Source: Cyclobacteriaceae bacterium
GTDB lineage: Bacteria; Bacteroidota; Bacteroidia; Cytophagales; Cyclobacteriaceae
Direction: 5' to 3'
Assembly (NCBI GenBank): GCA_021648745.1
Contig: JAKISE010000084.1
Span: forward strand, 1 to 14,845
Length of the DNA stretch: 14,845 nt
Numbering within the stretch: position 1 is the first letter of the stretch; every line of letters starts with the position of its first letter. The translations under genes were made by a program, and so were the position numbers. A model generated the notes under the pieces. That model did not search any database and was not told where the DNA came from. It worked only from the letters and a program-made list of their open reading frames with translations. Shown in pieces: positions 1-7,864 of the stretch.

Positions 1-3
1 AAT

Positions 4-131
4 AAATCAGGCAGTTTGGATTCGAAAGCATAGCACCGCTATGGTGAGAACAAAAACAAAGCAAAGCGACTGATTTGAAGTGAGTTAAAGGCCTAATAGA
101 AATTCTATTGCATATTTCGGGTTTAAATATG
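4..131. repeat. Structured intergenic element with consecutive hairpins
   Basis: This stretch has stop codons in the forward frames and no recognisable protein. It is rich in inverted repeats. AAATCAG (4-10) pairs with CTGATTT (70-76). Inside that pair, CATAGC-acc-GCTATG (29-43) forms a perfect 6-bp stem, with CACC/GGTG (34-37/43-46) as an alternative pairing. Next comes AATAGAA-a-TTCTATT (95-109), then CATATTT (111-117) pairing with AAATATG (125-131) around a CGGGTTT loop. Four stems in about 130 bases suggest a folded RNA or a dispersed intergenic repeat rather than chance. It could be the 3' end of an upstream transcript or a repeat family. The function is unknown, and no poly-T tract marks it as a classical terminator. 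Confidence 0.5.
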
Positions 132-190
132 ATTCTTATTAGTTTCTTTTAAATAACTTTTTATGAGAGCTTATTTTATAATTCTGTACT

Positions 191-198
191 TAGTTTTG
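191..198 (+). promoter_or_regulatory. Putative -7 element of the cysQ promoter (leaderless)
   Basis: TAGTTTTG matches the Bacteroidota -7 consensus TAnnTTTG exactly. It ends four bases (CGCC) before the cysQ ATG at 203, so transcription would be expected to start at or next to the start codon. No clear TTTG -33 element is visible at the usual distance. The spacing matches that of the element before the U32 gene at 7853-7860. Confidence 0.55.
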
Positions 199-202
199 CG
201 CC

Positions 203-958
203 ATGCAAATAGACCAAATCCTCCAAATTTCTAGAGAAGCGGGCGAAAGAATTCTGGAAATATATCACGATAGTGAGCTTTCTAAAGTAGTCGACCATAA
301 AGCAGATGATTCGCCTCTAACTTTAGCCGATAAAGCCTCAAATAAAGTAATTATGGAAGGCCTTCAAAATTTGCAATTGGGCTACCCAATATTGTCTGAA
401 GAAGAAACCCATGCTTCCTATGAAGAAAGAAAAAACTGGTCAACTTTTTGGCTTGTCGACCCATTAGACGGCACTAAAGAGTTTATTAATCGAAATGGGG
501 AGTTTACGGTTAATATAGCCCTTATTGAAAACGGGAAACCAATACTTGGAGTAATTTATGTGCCTGTTACCAATGTAATGTACTGGGGCAGTAAACAGGG
601 AGCTTTTATAAAAAGAGGGGAAGTTGAAGTTGAAGAACTTAAAGTTAATAATTCAATTAAATCACGAATAGCTGTAAGAAGTAAATCACATGCTTTAGTT
701 GAAGAAGAAGCTGTGCTTAAAAAGTATGATGTTATTGATAGTATTTCAGTAGGCAGCTCATTGAAATTCTGTATGGTAGCCGAAGGGAAAGCAGATGTGT
801 ATTACCGCCATGGGCCAACAATGGAGTGGGATATTGGTGCAGGACAAGCTATTTTGGAGGCTGCAGGCGGTAAAGTTTTTATTGGAACTAGCAAAAATTC
901 TTTTACCTATAATAAGGAAAAATTATTAAATGGTTCGTTTCTTTGCCTCGGTTTTTAA
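203..958 (+). CDS. cysQ: 3'(2'),5'-bisphosphate nucleotidase CysQ
   Basis: This 251-residue cytosolic phosphatase of the inositol-monophosphatase superfamily is expected to hydrolyse 3'-phosphoadenosine 5'-phosphate (PAP) to AMP, relieving the inhibition PAP exerts on PAPS-using enzymes. The metal-site signatures are visible: DDSPLTLAD (35-43), the EEE stretch (66-68), VDPLDGTKEF (85-94) and a late EWDIGAG (208-214) that supplies the last metal-binding Asp. The length is normal for CysQ. The ATG at 203 is favoured because it sits four bases after a consensus -7 element and gives a normal N-terminus. It is the first gene of the sulfate-activation cluster, nine bases before cysC, which supports PAP as substrate rather than inositol phosphates. 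The protein looks intact, with no missing key residue. Confidence 0.92.
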   Translation: MQIDQILQISREAGERILEIYHDSELSKVVDHKADDSPLTLADKASNKVIMEGLQNLQLGYPILSEEETHASYEERKNWSTFWLVDPLDGTKEFINRNGEFTVNIALIENGKPILGVIYVPVTNVMYWGSKQGAFIKRGEVEVEELKVNNSIKSRIAVRSKSHALVEEEAVLKKYDVIDSISVGSSLKFCMVAEGKADVYYRHGPTMEWDIGAGQAILEAAGGKVFIGTSKNSFTYNKEKLLNGSFLCLGF

Positions 959-967
959 AACATCCCA

Positions 968-1561
968 ATGGCTGAAAATATACACCCCATTTCTGATTCA
1001 ATATTGGATAGAAAGAACAAAGAGCAGCTCCTTAATCAGAAGGGGCTAGTAGTGTGGCTTACTGGCCTTTCAGGCTCAGGAAAAAGCACTATTGCACAAG
1101 GAGTAGAGCATAAACTTCACCAAAGAGGGATATTTACTAAACTATTAGATGGTGATAATCTTAGAACAGGGCTAAATGGAGATTTAGGTTTTTCTGAAAA
1201 AGATAGAGAGGAGAACATTCGAAGGGTTGCCGAAGTAGCAAAGTTATTTAAAGAAACAGGTGTTATAACTATTTGTTCATTTGTTAGCCCAACTATTAAA
1301 ATGCGTAATAGTGCAAAGCGTATTATTGGAGATGTTGATTTTATGGAGGTATATGTAAATACTTCCTTTGAAGAATGCGCCAAGAGAGATGTTAAAGGCC
1401 TGTATAGGAAAGCTCTGGCTGGGGAAATAAAAAACTTTACAGGATTGGACGCTCCGTTCGAGTCACCGTCACATCCGAATATAATTATAAATACAACTCA
1501 TCAATCTATTGATGAGTCCGTTGAAAACTTACTTAATTCAATTTTAGATCGAATAAATTAA
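968..1561 (+). CDS. cysC: Adenylylsulfate (APS) kinase CysC
   Basis: This 197-residue cytosolic kinase transfers phosphate from ATP to the 3'-OH of APS, giving PAPS. It shows the Walker A loop GLSGSGKST (33-41), the substrate-binding DGDNLRTGLN (61-70) followed by DLGFSEKDR and ENIRR, the FVSP segment (105-108) that in this family carries the active-site serine, and the lid-like KALAGEIKNFTGLDAPFE region near 148-165. It is a stand-alone kinase, in keeping with the short CysN downstream that lacks a fused kinase domain. It starts nine bases after the cysQ stop, and its TAA is followed directly by the cysD ATG, so the three genes are almost surely co-transcribed. Length and motifs are complete. 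Confidence 0.95.
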   Translation: MAENIHPISDSILDRKNKEQLLNQKGLVVWLTGLSGSGKSTIAQGVEHKLHQRGIFTKLLDGDNLRTGLNGDLGFSEKDREENIRRVAEVAKLFKETGVITICSFVSPTIKMRNSAKRIIGDVDFMEVYVNTSFEECAKRDVKGLYRKALAGEIKNFTGLDAPFESPSHPNIIINTTHQSIDESVENLLNSILDRIN

Positions 1562-2467
1562 ATGCAATCCTATAACCTTAATCATTTAAAAGTATTAGAA
1601 GCCGAAGCCATCTTTATTTTAAGAGAGGTTGCAGCACAATTTGAGAACCCTGCATTATTGTTTTCAGGTGGTAAGGACTCTATTTTGGTCGCTCATTTAG
1701 CTCGAAAGGCCTTTTACCCATCGAAAATTCCTTTTCCATTAGTACACATAGACACAGGCCATAATTTTGATGAAACTATTGAATTTAGAGACAAATATGT
1801 AGAAGAAATTGGGGCTAAGCTCATTGTAGGCTTGGTTCAAGACTCTATTGACGAAGGGAAAGTAGTAGAAGAAAAGGGCTTTAATGCGAGCCGTAATGGT
1901 TTGCAAACAGTAACCTTACTGGATACTATAGAAAAATATAAATTTGATGCTGCCCTAGGAGGTGCACGAAGAGACGAAGAGAAAGCCAGAGCCAAAGAGC
2001 GATTCTTCTCTCACCGTGATGAATTTGGCCAGTGGGATCCTAAAAACCAACGCCCAGAGTTATGGAACCTCTTTAATGGGAAGAAGAATTTTGGCGAACA
2101 TTTTCGGGTTTTTCCTATTTCTAATTGGACAGAGATGGACGTATGGCAGTACATACTGATGGAAGAAATTGAATTGCCATCCTTATATTTTGCTAAGGAG
2201 CGTGATGTTTTTGTTAGAGATGGTGTAATTATGTCTGCTTCAGAGCATATTCAAAGAAAAGAAGGAGAAGAGGTAACCAAGCAATTAGTAAGGTTTAGAA
2301 CTATTGGTGATATTACTTGTACAGGTGCTGTTGAATCTGGGGCTTCAGATTTACATTCTATTATTGAGGAGATATCTACCACTAGAGTAACAGAAAGAGG
2401 TACGAGATCAGATGATAAACGCTCCGAAGCTGCCATGGAAGATCGCAAAAAGGAAGGATATTTCTAA
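1562..2467 (+). CDS. cysD: Sulfate adenylyltransferase subunit 2 (CysD)
   Basis: This 301-residue small catalytic subunit of the heterodimeric ATP sulfurylase condenses sulfate and ATP into APS and pyrophosphate, driven by GTP hydrolysis in CysN. It belongs to the PP-loop (adenine nucleotide alpha hydrolase) superfamily. The pyrophosphate-binding loop FSGGKDS (34-40) is intact, and the family pattern GGARRDEEKARAKER follows near residues 133-147. The C-terminus ends in the typical RSEAAMEDRKKEGYF. The ATG directly follows the cysC stop codon with no spacer, suggesting translational coupling. Its partner cysN lies downstream but is separated by an unusual 206-base repeat-bearing spacer (2468-2673), whereas cysD and cysN are often close together in other genomes. 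Confidence 0.96.
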   Translation: MQSYNLNHLKVLEAEAIFILREVAAQFENPALLFSGGKDSILVAHLARKAFYPSKIPFPLVHIDTGHNFDETIEFRDKYVEEIGAKLIVGLVQDSIDEGKVVEEKGFNASRNGLQTVTLLDTIEKYKFDAALGGARRDEEKARAKERFFSHRDEFGQWDPKNQRPELWNLFNGKKNFGEHFRVFPISNWTEMDVWQYILMEEIELPSLYFAKERDVFVRDGVIMSASEHIQRKEGEEVTKQLVRFRTIGDITCTGAVESGASDLHSIIEEISTTRVTERGTRSDDKRSEAAMEDRKKEGYF

Positions 2468-2472
2468 AATGT

Positions 2473-2663
2473 GAAATATGAGAGGTGAAATGTGAAACAC
2501 GTTTGCATTACAAATTTGATATAAGACCTTACAACCGATGGAAAAGCAAAATGACGATTTAAAAGCAAGAGCCAAAAGATTTTCAATTCAATAAAATATA
2601 AATATAAAAAGTAGTGATTGGTTGAAATGTTTTTTTTATTCCTCATTTTACCTTTCATATTTC
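2473..2663. repeat. Intergenic segment bounded by 20-base imperfect inverted repeats
   Basis: The cysD-cysN gap has no convincing gene. Its left arm (2473-2492, starting GAAATATGAGAGG) is the near-perfect reverse complement of its right arm (2644-2663, ending CCTTTCATATTTC), with 18 of 20 positions matching. The arms bound about 150 bases of AT-rich sequence, including the run ATAAAATATAAATATAAAAA. I see no TAnnTTTG promoter inside. It resembles a small non-autonomous (MITE-like) insertion or a long foldback in the operon transcript. I could not identify a target-site duplication, so mobility is only inferred. Confidence 0.5.
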
Positions 2664-2673
2664 TAATTTAATT

Positions 2674-3942
2674 ATGAGCGATACTGATAATTACTTAAAC
2701 ATGGAGCTCTTACGCTTCACCACTGCAGGCAGTGTAGATGATGGAAAAAGTACCCTCATCGGTAGAATGTTATACGATTCAAAATCTATTTTTCAGGACC
2801 AATACGAAGCTATTGAGGCCTCAAGTAAGAAAAGAGGAGATGAAAATGTAAACCTTGCTTTGCTTACCGATGGGCTAAGGTCCGAACGTGAGCAAGGAAT
2901 TACCATTGATGTAGCCTATCGATATTTTGCAACTCCAAAACGTAAGTTTATCATTGCAGATACGCCTGGGCATATTCAGTACACTCGTAATATGGTAACA
3001 GGAGCTTCAACAGCCAATCTGGCCATTATTTTAATTGATGCCCGCAAAGGGGTACAAGAACAAACTCACCGACATACATTTATAGCTTCATTGCTTCGTA
3101 TCCCTCATATCGTATTTTGTATTAACAAAATGGATTTGGTGGATTACGATGAGAAAGTTTACGAATCCATTAAAAAGGAAACCGAATTGTTTGCCTCTAA
3201 ATTAAATGTGAATGATGTTCGTTTTATACCAATAAGTGCTCTCAAAGGTGATAATGTGGTTAATAAATCGGAGAATATGGATTGGTATCAAGGGAGCACT
3301 TTGCTTTATCTATTAGAAACCATTCATATCGGTAGTGATTTTAATCATGTAGATTGCCGTTTTCCTGTGCAAACAGTTATTCGCCCCATGAGCGATAAAT
3401 ATCATGATTTTAGAGGGTATGCAGGCAGAGTATCTAGTGGTGTATTTAAACCAGGAGATGAAATAACAGTTTTGCCTAGTGGGTTTACGAGTAAAATTAA
3501 GTCCATTGAACTAATGGATAAAAAATTGGATGAAGCCTACGCTCCAATGTCTGTTACAATCACTTTAGAAGATGAAATTGACATCAGTCGTGGTGATATG
3601 ATTGTGCGTAATAATAACCAGCCAACAGTTACTCAAGATATCGATTTAATGATAACTTGGTTAAACGAAAAGGCCTTAGTGCCAGGTGGTAAATATGGTA
3701 TCCGTCATACAACCAACGAAGCTCGTTGCATGGTTAAGGAGGTACAGTATAAAATGGATATTAACAGCCTTCATCGAAAAGAAGATGATAGAACTATTGG
3801 CATGAATGATATTGGAAGAATTAAAATTAGAACTACCAAACCGTTTTTTGTGGATCGCTATGAACGGAATAGAGAAACAGGAAGTATAATTTTGGTTGAT
3901 GAGCAAACTAACGAAACAGTGGGGGCAGGGATAATAATATAA
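2674..3942 (+). CDS. cysN: Sulfate adenylyltransferase subunit 1 (CysN, GTPase)
   Basis: This 422-residue regulatory GTPase subunit of ATP sulfurylase couples GTP hydrolysis to APS formation by CysD. It is an EF-Tu-like translation-factor GTPase. Visible motifs are G1 AGSVDDGKST (18-27), the switch region EQGITIDVAYRYF (73-85), G3 DTPGH (96-100) and G4 NKMD (151-154). Beta-barrel domains II and III follow to the C-terminus. It ends without the APS-kinase domain that some CysNC fusions carry, in agreement with the separate cysC upstream. The ATG at 2674 gives a normal N-terminus; a later in-frame ATG at 2701 is possible but would leave very little before the first strand. A histidine kinase gene starts 56 bases after its stop. 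Confidence 0.95.
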   Translation: MSDTDNYLNMELLRFTTAGSVDDGKSTLIGRMLYDSKSIFQDQYEAIEASSKKRGDENVNLALLTDGLRSEREQGITIDVAYRYFATPKRKFIIADTPGHIQYTRNMVTGASTANLAIILIDARKGVQEQTHRHTFIASLLRIPHIVFCINKMDLVDYDEKVYESIKKETELFASKLNVNDVRFIPISALKGDNVVNKSENMDWYQGSTLLYLLETIHIGSDFNHVDCRFPVQTVIRPMSDKYHDFRGYAGRVSSGVFKPGDEITVLPSGFTSKIKSIELMDKKLDEAYAPMSVTITLEDEIDISRGDMIVRNNNQPTVTQDIDLMITWLNEKALVPGGKYGIRHTTNEARCMVKEVQYKMDINSLHRKEDDRTIGMNDIGRIKIRTTKPFFVDRYERNRETGSIILVDEQTNETVGAGIII

Positions 3943-3998
3943 ACGCAACAAATGCTATAAACTTAATTGCTTTATATTAGTGAGTTCTAGTGCTCACG

Positions 3999-5987
3999 AT
4001 GATTAGTTTTATAAAAAATATAAACAATTTAGGAACGAGAAGTTTCAAATCGGAACAATCAAATCAGCGTATTCGTTTTGCAAATACCATAGCACTGCTT
4101 CATTTGGTGTTTTTAAGTGCAATGTTAGTGCTTCTCATATATCAATATGAGTTTAAGGCTGCAGCTAAGTTGGTATTAATTTCTTCTTTAATTCCTATCA
4201 CTACTTTAACGCTAAATTGGTTTGGAAAGACGTTAATCTCCAGGTATTGTATTTCATATAGTCTGCCATTTTTTATCATGTTCATTTCTATTTTTACAAA
4301 ATGGAATAATCCGGTTGGTAGCACAGGATTTCATGAATTTTTTGACACGAGAATGTTAATTTTTGTGTCAGCTCTTGTTCCTCTTTTAATATTTTCAAGA
4401 AAAAACATCTTATTTCTTCTACTGGCTCTTTTACCAAGTGCGGCTCTGTTGTTTGCATATGATATAATACATGATTTTTTTAATGTTGGGTATACTAACT
4501 TATTTGAAGACCCTAAAGGAGGTTACTATTTAGCAGGAATTATGTTTAACATAAGTTACCTCTTTGCAATTGCAGGAATCTTATCTCTCAAAAAATCAAA
4601 TGAAGAATTGGTGGATAGTAATTCCATACTTATAAACGACTTAAACAATAAAAATGCGATTCAGGAAAAATTGCTTTTGAGAAAACAAGAGCTGTTAGCT
4701 CAAAACAGTAAAGTGCGAGATGATTTGTTGAAGAAACAAAAAGAATTGCTCAAAAGTAAAAGTGAATTAGAGCTAGCGTCAGAATTAATCAATTTTCAAA
4801 AAAGTGAGCTTCAATTTAAAAATGCGGAGCTTACAAATTTAGTTGATGAAAAAACTAGAGAGCTGAAGAATGCGAATGAAGAGCTATTGGTTCAAAATAA
4901 CGACCTCTTGCAGTTTTCTAATACGGTTTCTCATAATTTAAGAGCACCTGTGGTCAGTATGCTTGGTTTGGTTCATCTATTTGCACTCGAAGATGATGCC
5001 AAAAGAAGAGAGGAGATGATTCCTCATATAAAGTCTTCATCCCTTGCACTCGATACCATAATTAATGACTTGAATAAGGTTGTTGATATTCGGAACCAAT
5101 TATTTAATTTAAAGAAAAAGGTTAGCCTTTCTGAAGAAATTGAAAAGACTGAATTGCTTCTAAAAGATAGCCTGCAAAGCAAAGGGATAAAGTTAAAAAC
5201 CAGCCTTATACTGGATGACTTATTTTCTGTTAGGGCATATCTTCAAAGTATTCTTTATAATCTGATTAACAATGCGATTAAGTACTCTAATCCTAAGGTA
5301 AATGGAGAAATTAAAATCAAATCATCTGAAACTAAGAACTATTCGATGATATCCATATCAGATAATGGCATCGGAATTGATCTTTCTAAATTTGAGCAGG
5401 ATCTATTCAAAATGTATAAAAGGTTTCATGTGCATGTAGATGGCAAGGGAATGGGCTTATATATTGTAAAACAGCAGGTGGAGGCGATGGATGGAACCAT
5501 TGAGGTCGTTAGTGAAGTGTCGAAAGGAACCACCTTTAAGATTAAGTTTCTGAAGCAGGTTAGTATTGAAAGGCAAGAATATTTTGCATCTAATGATGCT
5601 GTTTTATCTTATGATGCTGAATTGAAAGCGTCATTTTTGAAATGGTTACGAACTCCAGTTTCAGAAAATTATAGAGAAGTGCTGCAAATTAATAAGGAAA
5701 TGTTAGCGAATTATAATTCTAACATTTGGGTGATAGATATTAAAAAAATAGGACTAATTCCTGATTCAGATCGAACCTGGTTTAGCGGGAAAGTACTAAG
5801 TGATATTTTAAAGCGAGGATGTAAACATATTATTATTATTAAAAACGAAGAGGATGGAAAGGGTTTTGAATACTGGCAAAAGATGATTGACACAGCAAAA
5901 AATATGAATGTTGAGTTTATGTTTTTTTATGATAATGAAGTTGCCGTTGAATTTATTAAAAATGAAGCATACGCCTTACCTATATAA
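3999..5987 (+). CDS. Membrane sensor histidine kinase with C-terminal STAS-like domain (paralogue 1)
   Basis: Using the ATG at 3999 the protein has 662 residues. A GTG at 3990 would add three, but the ATG gives MISFIKNI, which matches the MISGIINI start of the next gene. About six hydrophobic helices (roughly 27-48, 57-76, 83-101, 120-133, 135-155, 176-197) form the sensor, with conserved loops FFDTRMLIF and DIIHDFFNVGY. A long coiled coil (about 198-303) leads to the dimerisation/phosphotransfer helix, where His312 lies in SHNLRAPV. The HATPase has an N-box (NLINNAIKY, 421-429), a G1 box (SDNGIGID, 454-461) and a G2 box (GKGMGL, 482-487). An extra C-terminal domain (about 525-655) resembles a STAS/SpoIIAA-like alpha/beta fold (WVIDIKKI, then CKHIIIIKNE). 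The Asn after the phospho-His is non-canonical. No response regulator is nearby. Signal and output are unknown. Confidence 0.85.
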   Translation: MISFIKNINNLGTRSFKSEQSNQRIRFANTIALLHLVFLSAMLVLLIYQYEFKAAAKLVLISSLIPITTLTLNWFGKTLISRYCISYSLPFFIMFISIFTKWNNPVGSTGFHEFFDTRMLIFVSALVPLLIFSRKNILFLLLALLPSAALLFAYDIIHDFFNVGYTNLFEDPKGGYYLAGIMFNISYLFAIAGILSLKKSNEELVDSNSILINDLNNKNAIQEKLLLRKQELLAQNSKVRDDLLKKQKELLKSKSELELASELINFQKSELQFKNAELTNLVDEKTRELKNANEELLVQNNDLLQFSNTVSHNLRAPVVSMLGLVHLFALEDDAKRREEMIPHIKSSSLALDTIINDLNKVVDIRNQLFNLKKKVSLSEEIEKTELLLKDSLQSKGIKLKTSLILDDLFSVRAYLQSILYNLINNAIKYSNPKVNGEIKIKSSETKNYSMISISDNGIGIDLSKFEQDLFKMYKRFHVHVDGKGMGLYIVKQQVEAMDGTIEVVSEVSKGTTFKIKFLKQVSIERQEYFASNDAVLSYDAELKASFLKWLRTPVSENYREVLQINKEMLANYNSNIWVIDIKKIGLIPDSDRTWFSGKVLSDILKRGCKHIIIIKNEEDGKGFEYWQKMIDTAKNMNVEFMFFYDNEVAVEFIKNEAYALPI

Positions 5988-5996
5988 GTTAGTTAC

Positions 5997-7832
5997 ATGA
6001 TATCAGGCATAATAAATATTGGTATAAGTACAAATATGAAAGACCAGCTTAAACAGCAGGTAATTCTTACTAATAAGCTGTTATTGATTCTAATTTTGGT
6101 CGATTTATTACTTCTTTTCCCCATCGTTTTTGAAGATGGCTGGGCCATTGGTTCATATTTGGCTTTAGGTTCCTTATTGGTACTAATTGGTCTAATTATG
6201 TCTAACCATTTTGGGTATTATACACTAAGTAGGATAGGTACCTCGTTATACCCATCTTTTATTGTAATGGTCGCAGCCATATTAATTAAGCAAAGTAGTT
6301 TCGAGAATGTACGAGTATTCGATTTTTTTGATGCTCGTATTTTAATTGCAGGGTTCTTTATTTTGCCGTTTATACTCTTCTCAATTAAGGAGTGGAAGCA
6401 ACTTTTTTCTACGATTACAATAATATTTTTCTTAGTAGTGGCGTTTGACCCAATTCATGATTTTTTTGGTGTGGGTTATGAATATTACTTTGGTACTATG
6501 GCAAAAGCGTACATTGTTAGTGGTATTTATATCGATATTGTACTGCTGTTTGTAGCAGGGTCTCTTTTTTATTTTAAAGCCGATGTAGAAAAACTGTTGG
6601 ACAGAAACCTTGGGTTAGCTAAAGACTTAGGAGAAAAAAATATAGAGCTAAGTGCATTGTTTGATGAACAGGAAAGCTCCAATGCTAAATTAACAGATTT
6701 AGTTGAAGCTAAAACATCTGAATTGCGGGAATCCAATGAAGAGTTGGTAAGGCATAATAATGAACTCCAGCAATTTTCGAATACACTTTCTCATAATCTT
6801 CGAGGTCCGGTTGCAAGCCTTTTAGGATTGTCTAAATTATTTAAAATGGATAACTCTGAAGAAAATAGAGTGAATGTAGCAGATCATATTTTTAAATCAG
6901 CAACAACCTTAGATGATGTAATTAAGGATTTGAACAAAGTGGTTGATTTAAAAAACAATCTCCATCAGATTAAAGAAAAAATTGATATCAGAAAGGAAAT
7001 AGAGGATATTTGGTTTTTGTTGGACGAAAATGTAAAACAATGTAATGGAAAATTGATATTGGATATAAAAATGTCAGTACTTTATGGTATTAGGTCTTAT
7101 GTTAATAGTGTACTTTATAATTTAATTAGCAATGCCATAAAATACCACCATCCTAATAGAGATTGTATTATACGTATTAGTGTCAATAGCATAAATAATA
7201 AATGCAAAATTAAGGTTCAAGACAATGGTGTTGGAATTGATTTAATAAAATATGGAGATAAAATGTTTGGCATGTACCAACGCTTTCATCATCATTTAGA
7301 TGGCAAAGGTTTAGGCTTATTTTTAACTAAACAGCAGGTAGAAACAATGAATGGCAAAATATCGGTTGAAAGTAAATTAAACACAGGAACACAGTTTAGC
7401 ATAGAACTTCCTTCATTTCCACTATCGCAAATAGAAAGTCAATTATTTTATAATTCAGATCTAGCCGATATATACCTAGATGTTATAAATAATATAACAA
7501 CTTTGGTATGGAAAAAAATGCCCGATCCAATTGGATTTAGAGATGTTTTTAAGAATAATATCGAAATATTTAAAACTTATAATACTGACTTATGGGTTGT
7601 GGATTTATCATTAATGGTAAATAGAAAAGCATTGGAAAAACAATGGATTTTAGGCGAAGTAATAGATCAATATTTTAGATTAGGGATAAGAAAAGTTGCC
7701 ATTATTAGAATAGTGCATAAAGCAGATGTTTCCTTTTGGAATGAACTTTTTGAAATTTGCAAAACCAAGTCTATTAATATTGTTTACACTCAAAATATAA
7801 ACGAAGCAAAAGAAAAACTTCTTAATTTATAA
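5997..7832 (+). CDS. Membrane sensor histidine kinase with C-terminal STAS-like domain (paralogue 2)
   Basis: This 611-residue paralogue of the preceding kinase starts nine bases after that gene's stop, so the two are likely co-transcribed. The ATG at 5997 is preferred because the first residues (MISGIINI) resemble the paralogue; an internal ATG at 6036 is the alternative. The layout is the same: about six membrane helices up to residue 193, with FFDARILI (110-117) and DPIHDFFGVGY (151-161); a shorter coiled coil (about 194-257); an H-box with His266 in SHNLRGPV; an N-box (NLISNAIKY, 375-383); a G1 box (QDNGVGID, 408-415); a G2 box (GKGLGL, 436-441); and a C-terminal STAS-like domain (about 480-608) with LWVVDLSL and RKVAIIRI. 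There is no PAS, receiver or HPt domain. The two kinases could form homo- or heterodimers; this is inference. Confidence 0.85.
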   Translation: MISGIINIGISTNMKDQLKQQVILTNKLLLILILVDLLLLFPIVFEDGWAIGSYLALGSLLVLIGLIMSNHFGYYTLSRIGTSLYPSFIVMVAAILIKQSSFENVRVFDFFDARILIAGFFILPFILFSIKEWKQLFSTITIIFFLVVAFDPIHDFFGVGYEYYFGTMAKAYIVSGIYIDIVLLFVAGSLFYFKADVEKLLDRNLGLAKDLGEKNIELSALFDEQESSNAKLTDLVEAKTSELRESNEELVRHNNELQQFSNTLSHNLRGPVASLLGLSKLFKMDNSEENRVNVADHIFKSATTLDDVIKDLNKVVDLKNNLHQIKEKIDIRKEIEDIWFLLDENVKQCNGKLILDIKMSVLYGIRSYVNSVLYNLISNAIKYHHPNRDCIIRISVNSINNKCKIKVQDNGVGIDLIKYGDKMFGMYQRFHHHLDGKGLGLFLTKQQVETMNGKISVESKLNTGTQFSIELPSFPLSQIESQLFYNSDLADIYLDVINNITTLVWKKMPDPIGFRDVFKNNIEIFKTYNTDLWVVDLSLMVNRKALEKQWILGEVIDQYFRLGIRKVAIIRIVHKADVSFWNELFEICKTKSINIVYTQNINEAKEKLLNL

Positions 7833-7852
7833 ATAGCTTTATATACGTTGTT

Positions 7853-7860
7853 TACTTTTG
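7853..7860 (+). promoter_or_regulatory. Putative -7 element of the U32-ferredoxin operon (leaderless)
   Basis: TACTTTTG is an exact TAnnTTTG match. It ends four bases (CAGG) before the ATG at 7865, so the transcript would begin at or very near the start codon. It lies in the 32-base gap after the second kinase, implying that the U32 gene has its own promoter. No TTTG -33 element is evident at the usual spacing. Confidence 0.55.
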
Positions 7861-7864
7861 CAGG

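Noticed and set aside
203..958. Inositol monophosphatase as the identity of the first gene.
   Set aside because: Same superfamily, but the motifs and sulfate-activation neighbours favour CysQ.
3973..3980. TATATTAG as a -7 element for the kinase pair.
   Set aside because: It misses the TTTG core by one base and has no clear -33 partner; too weak to list as a promoter.
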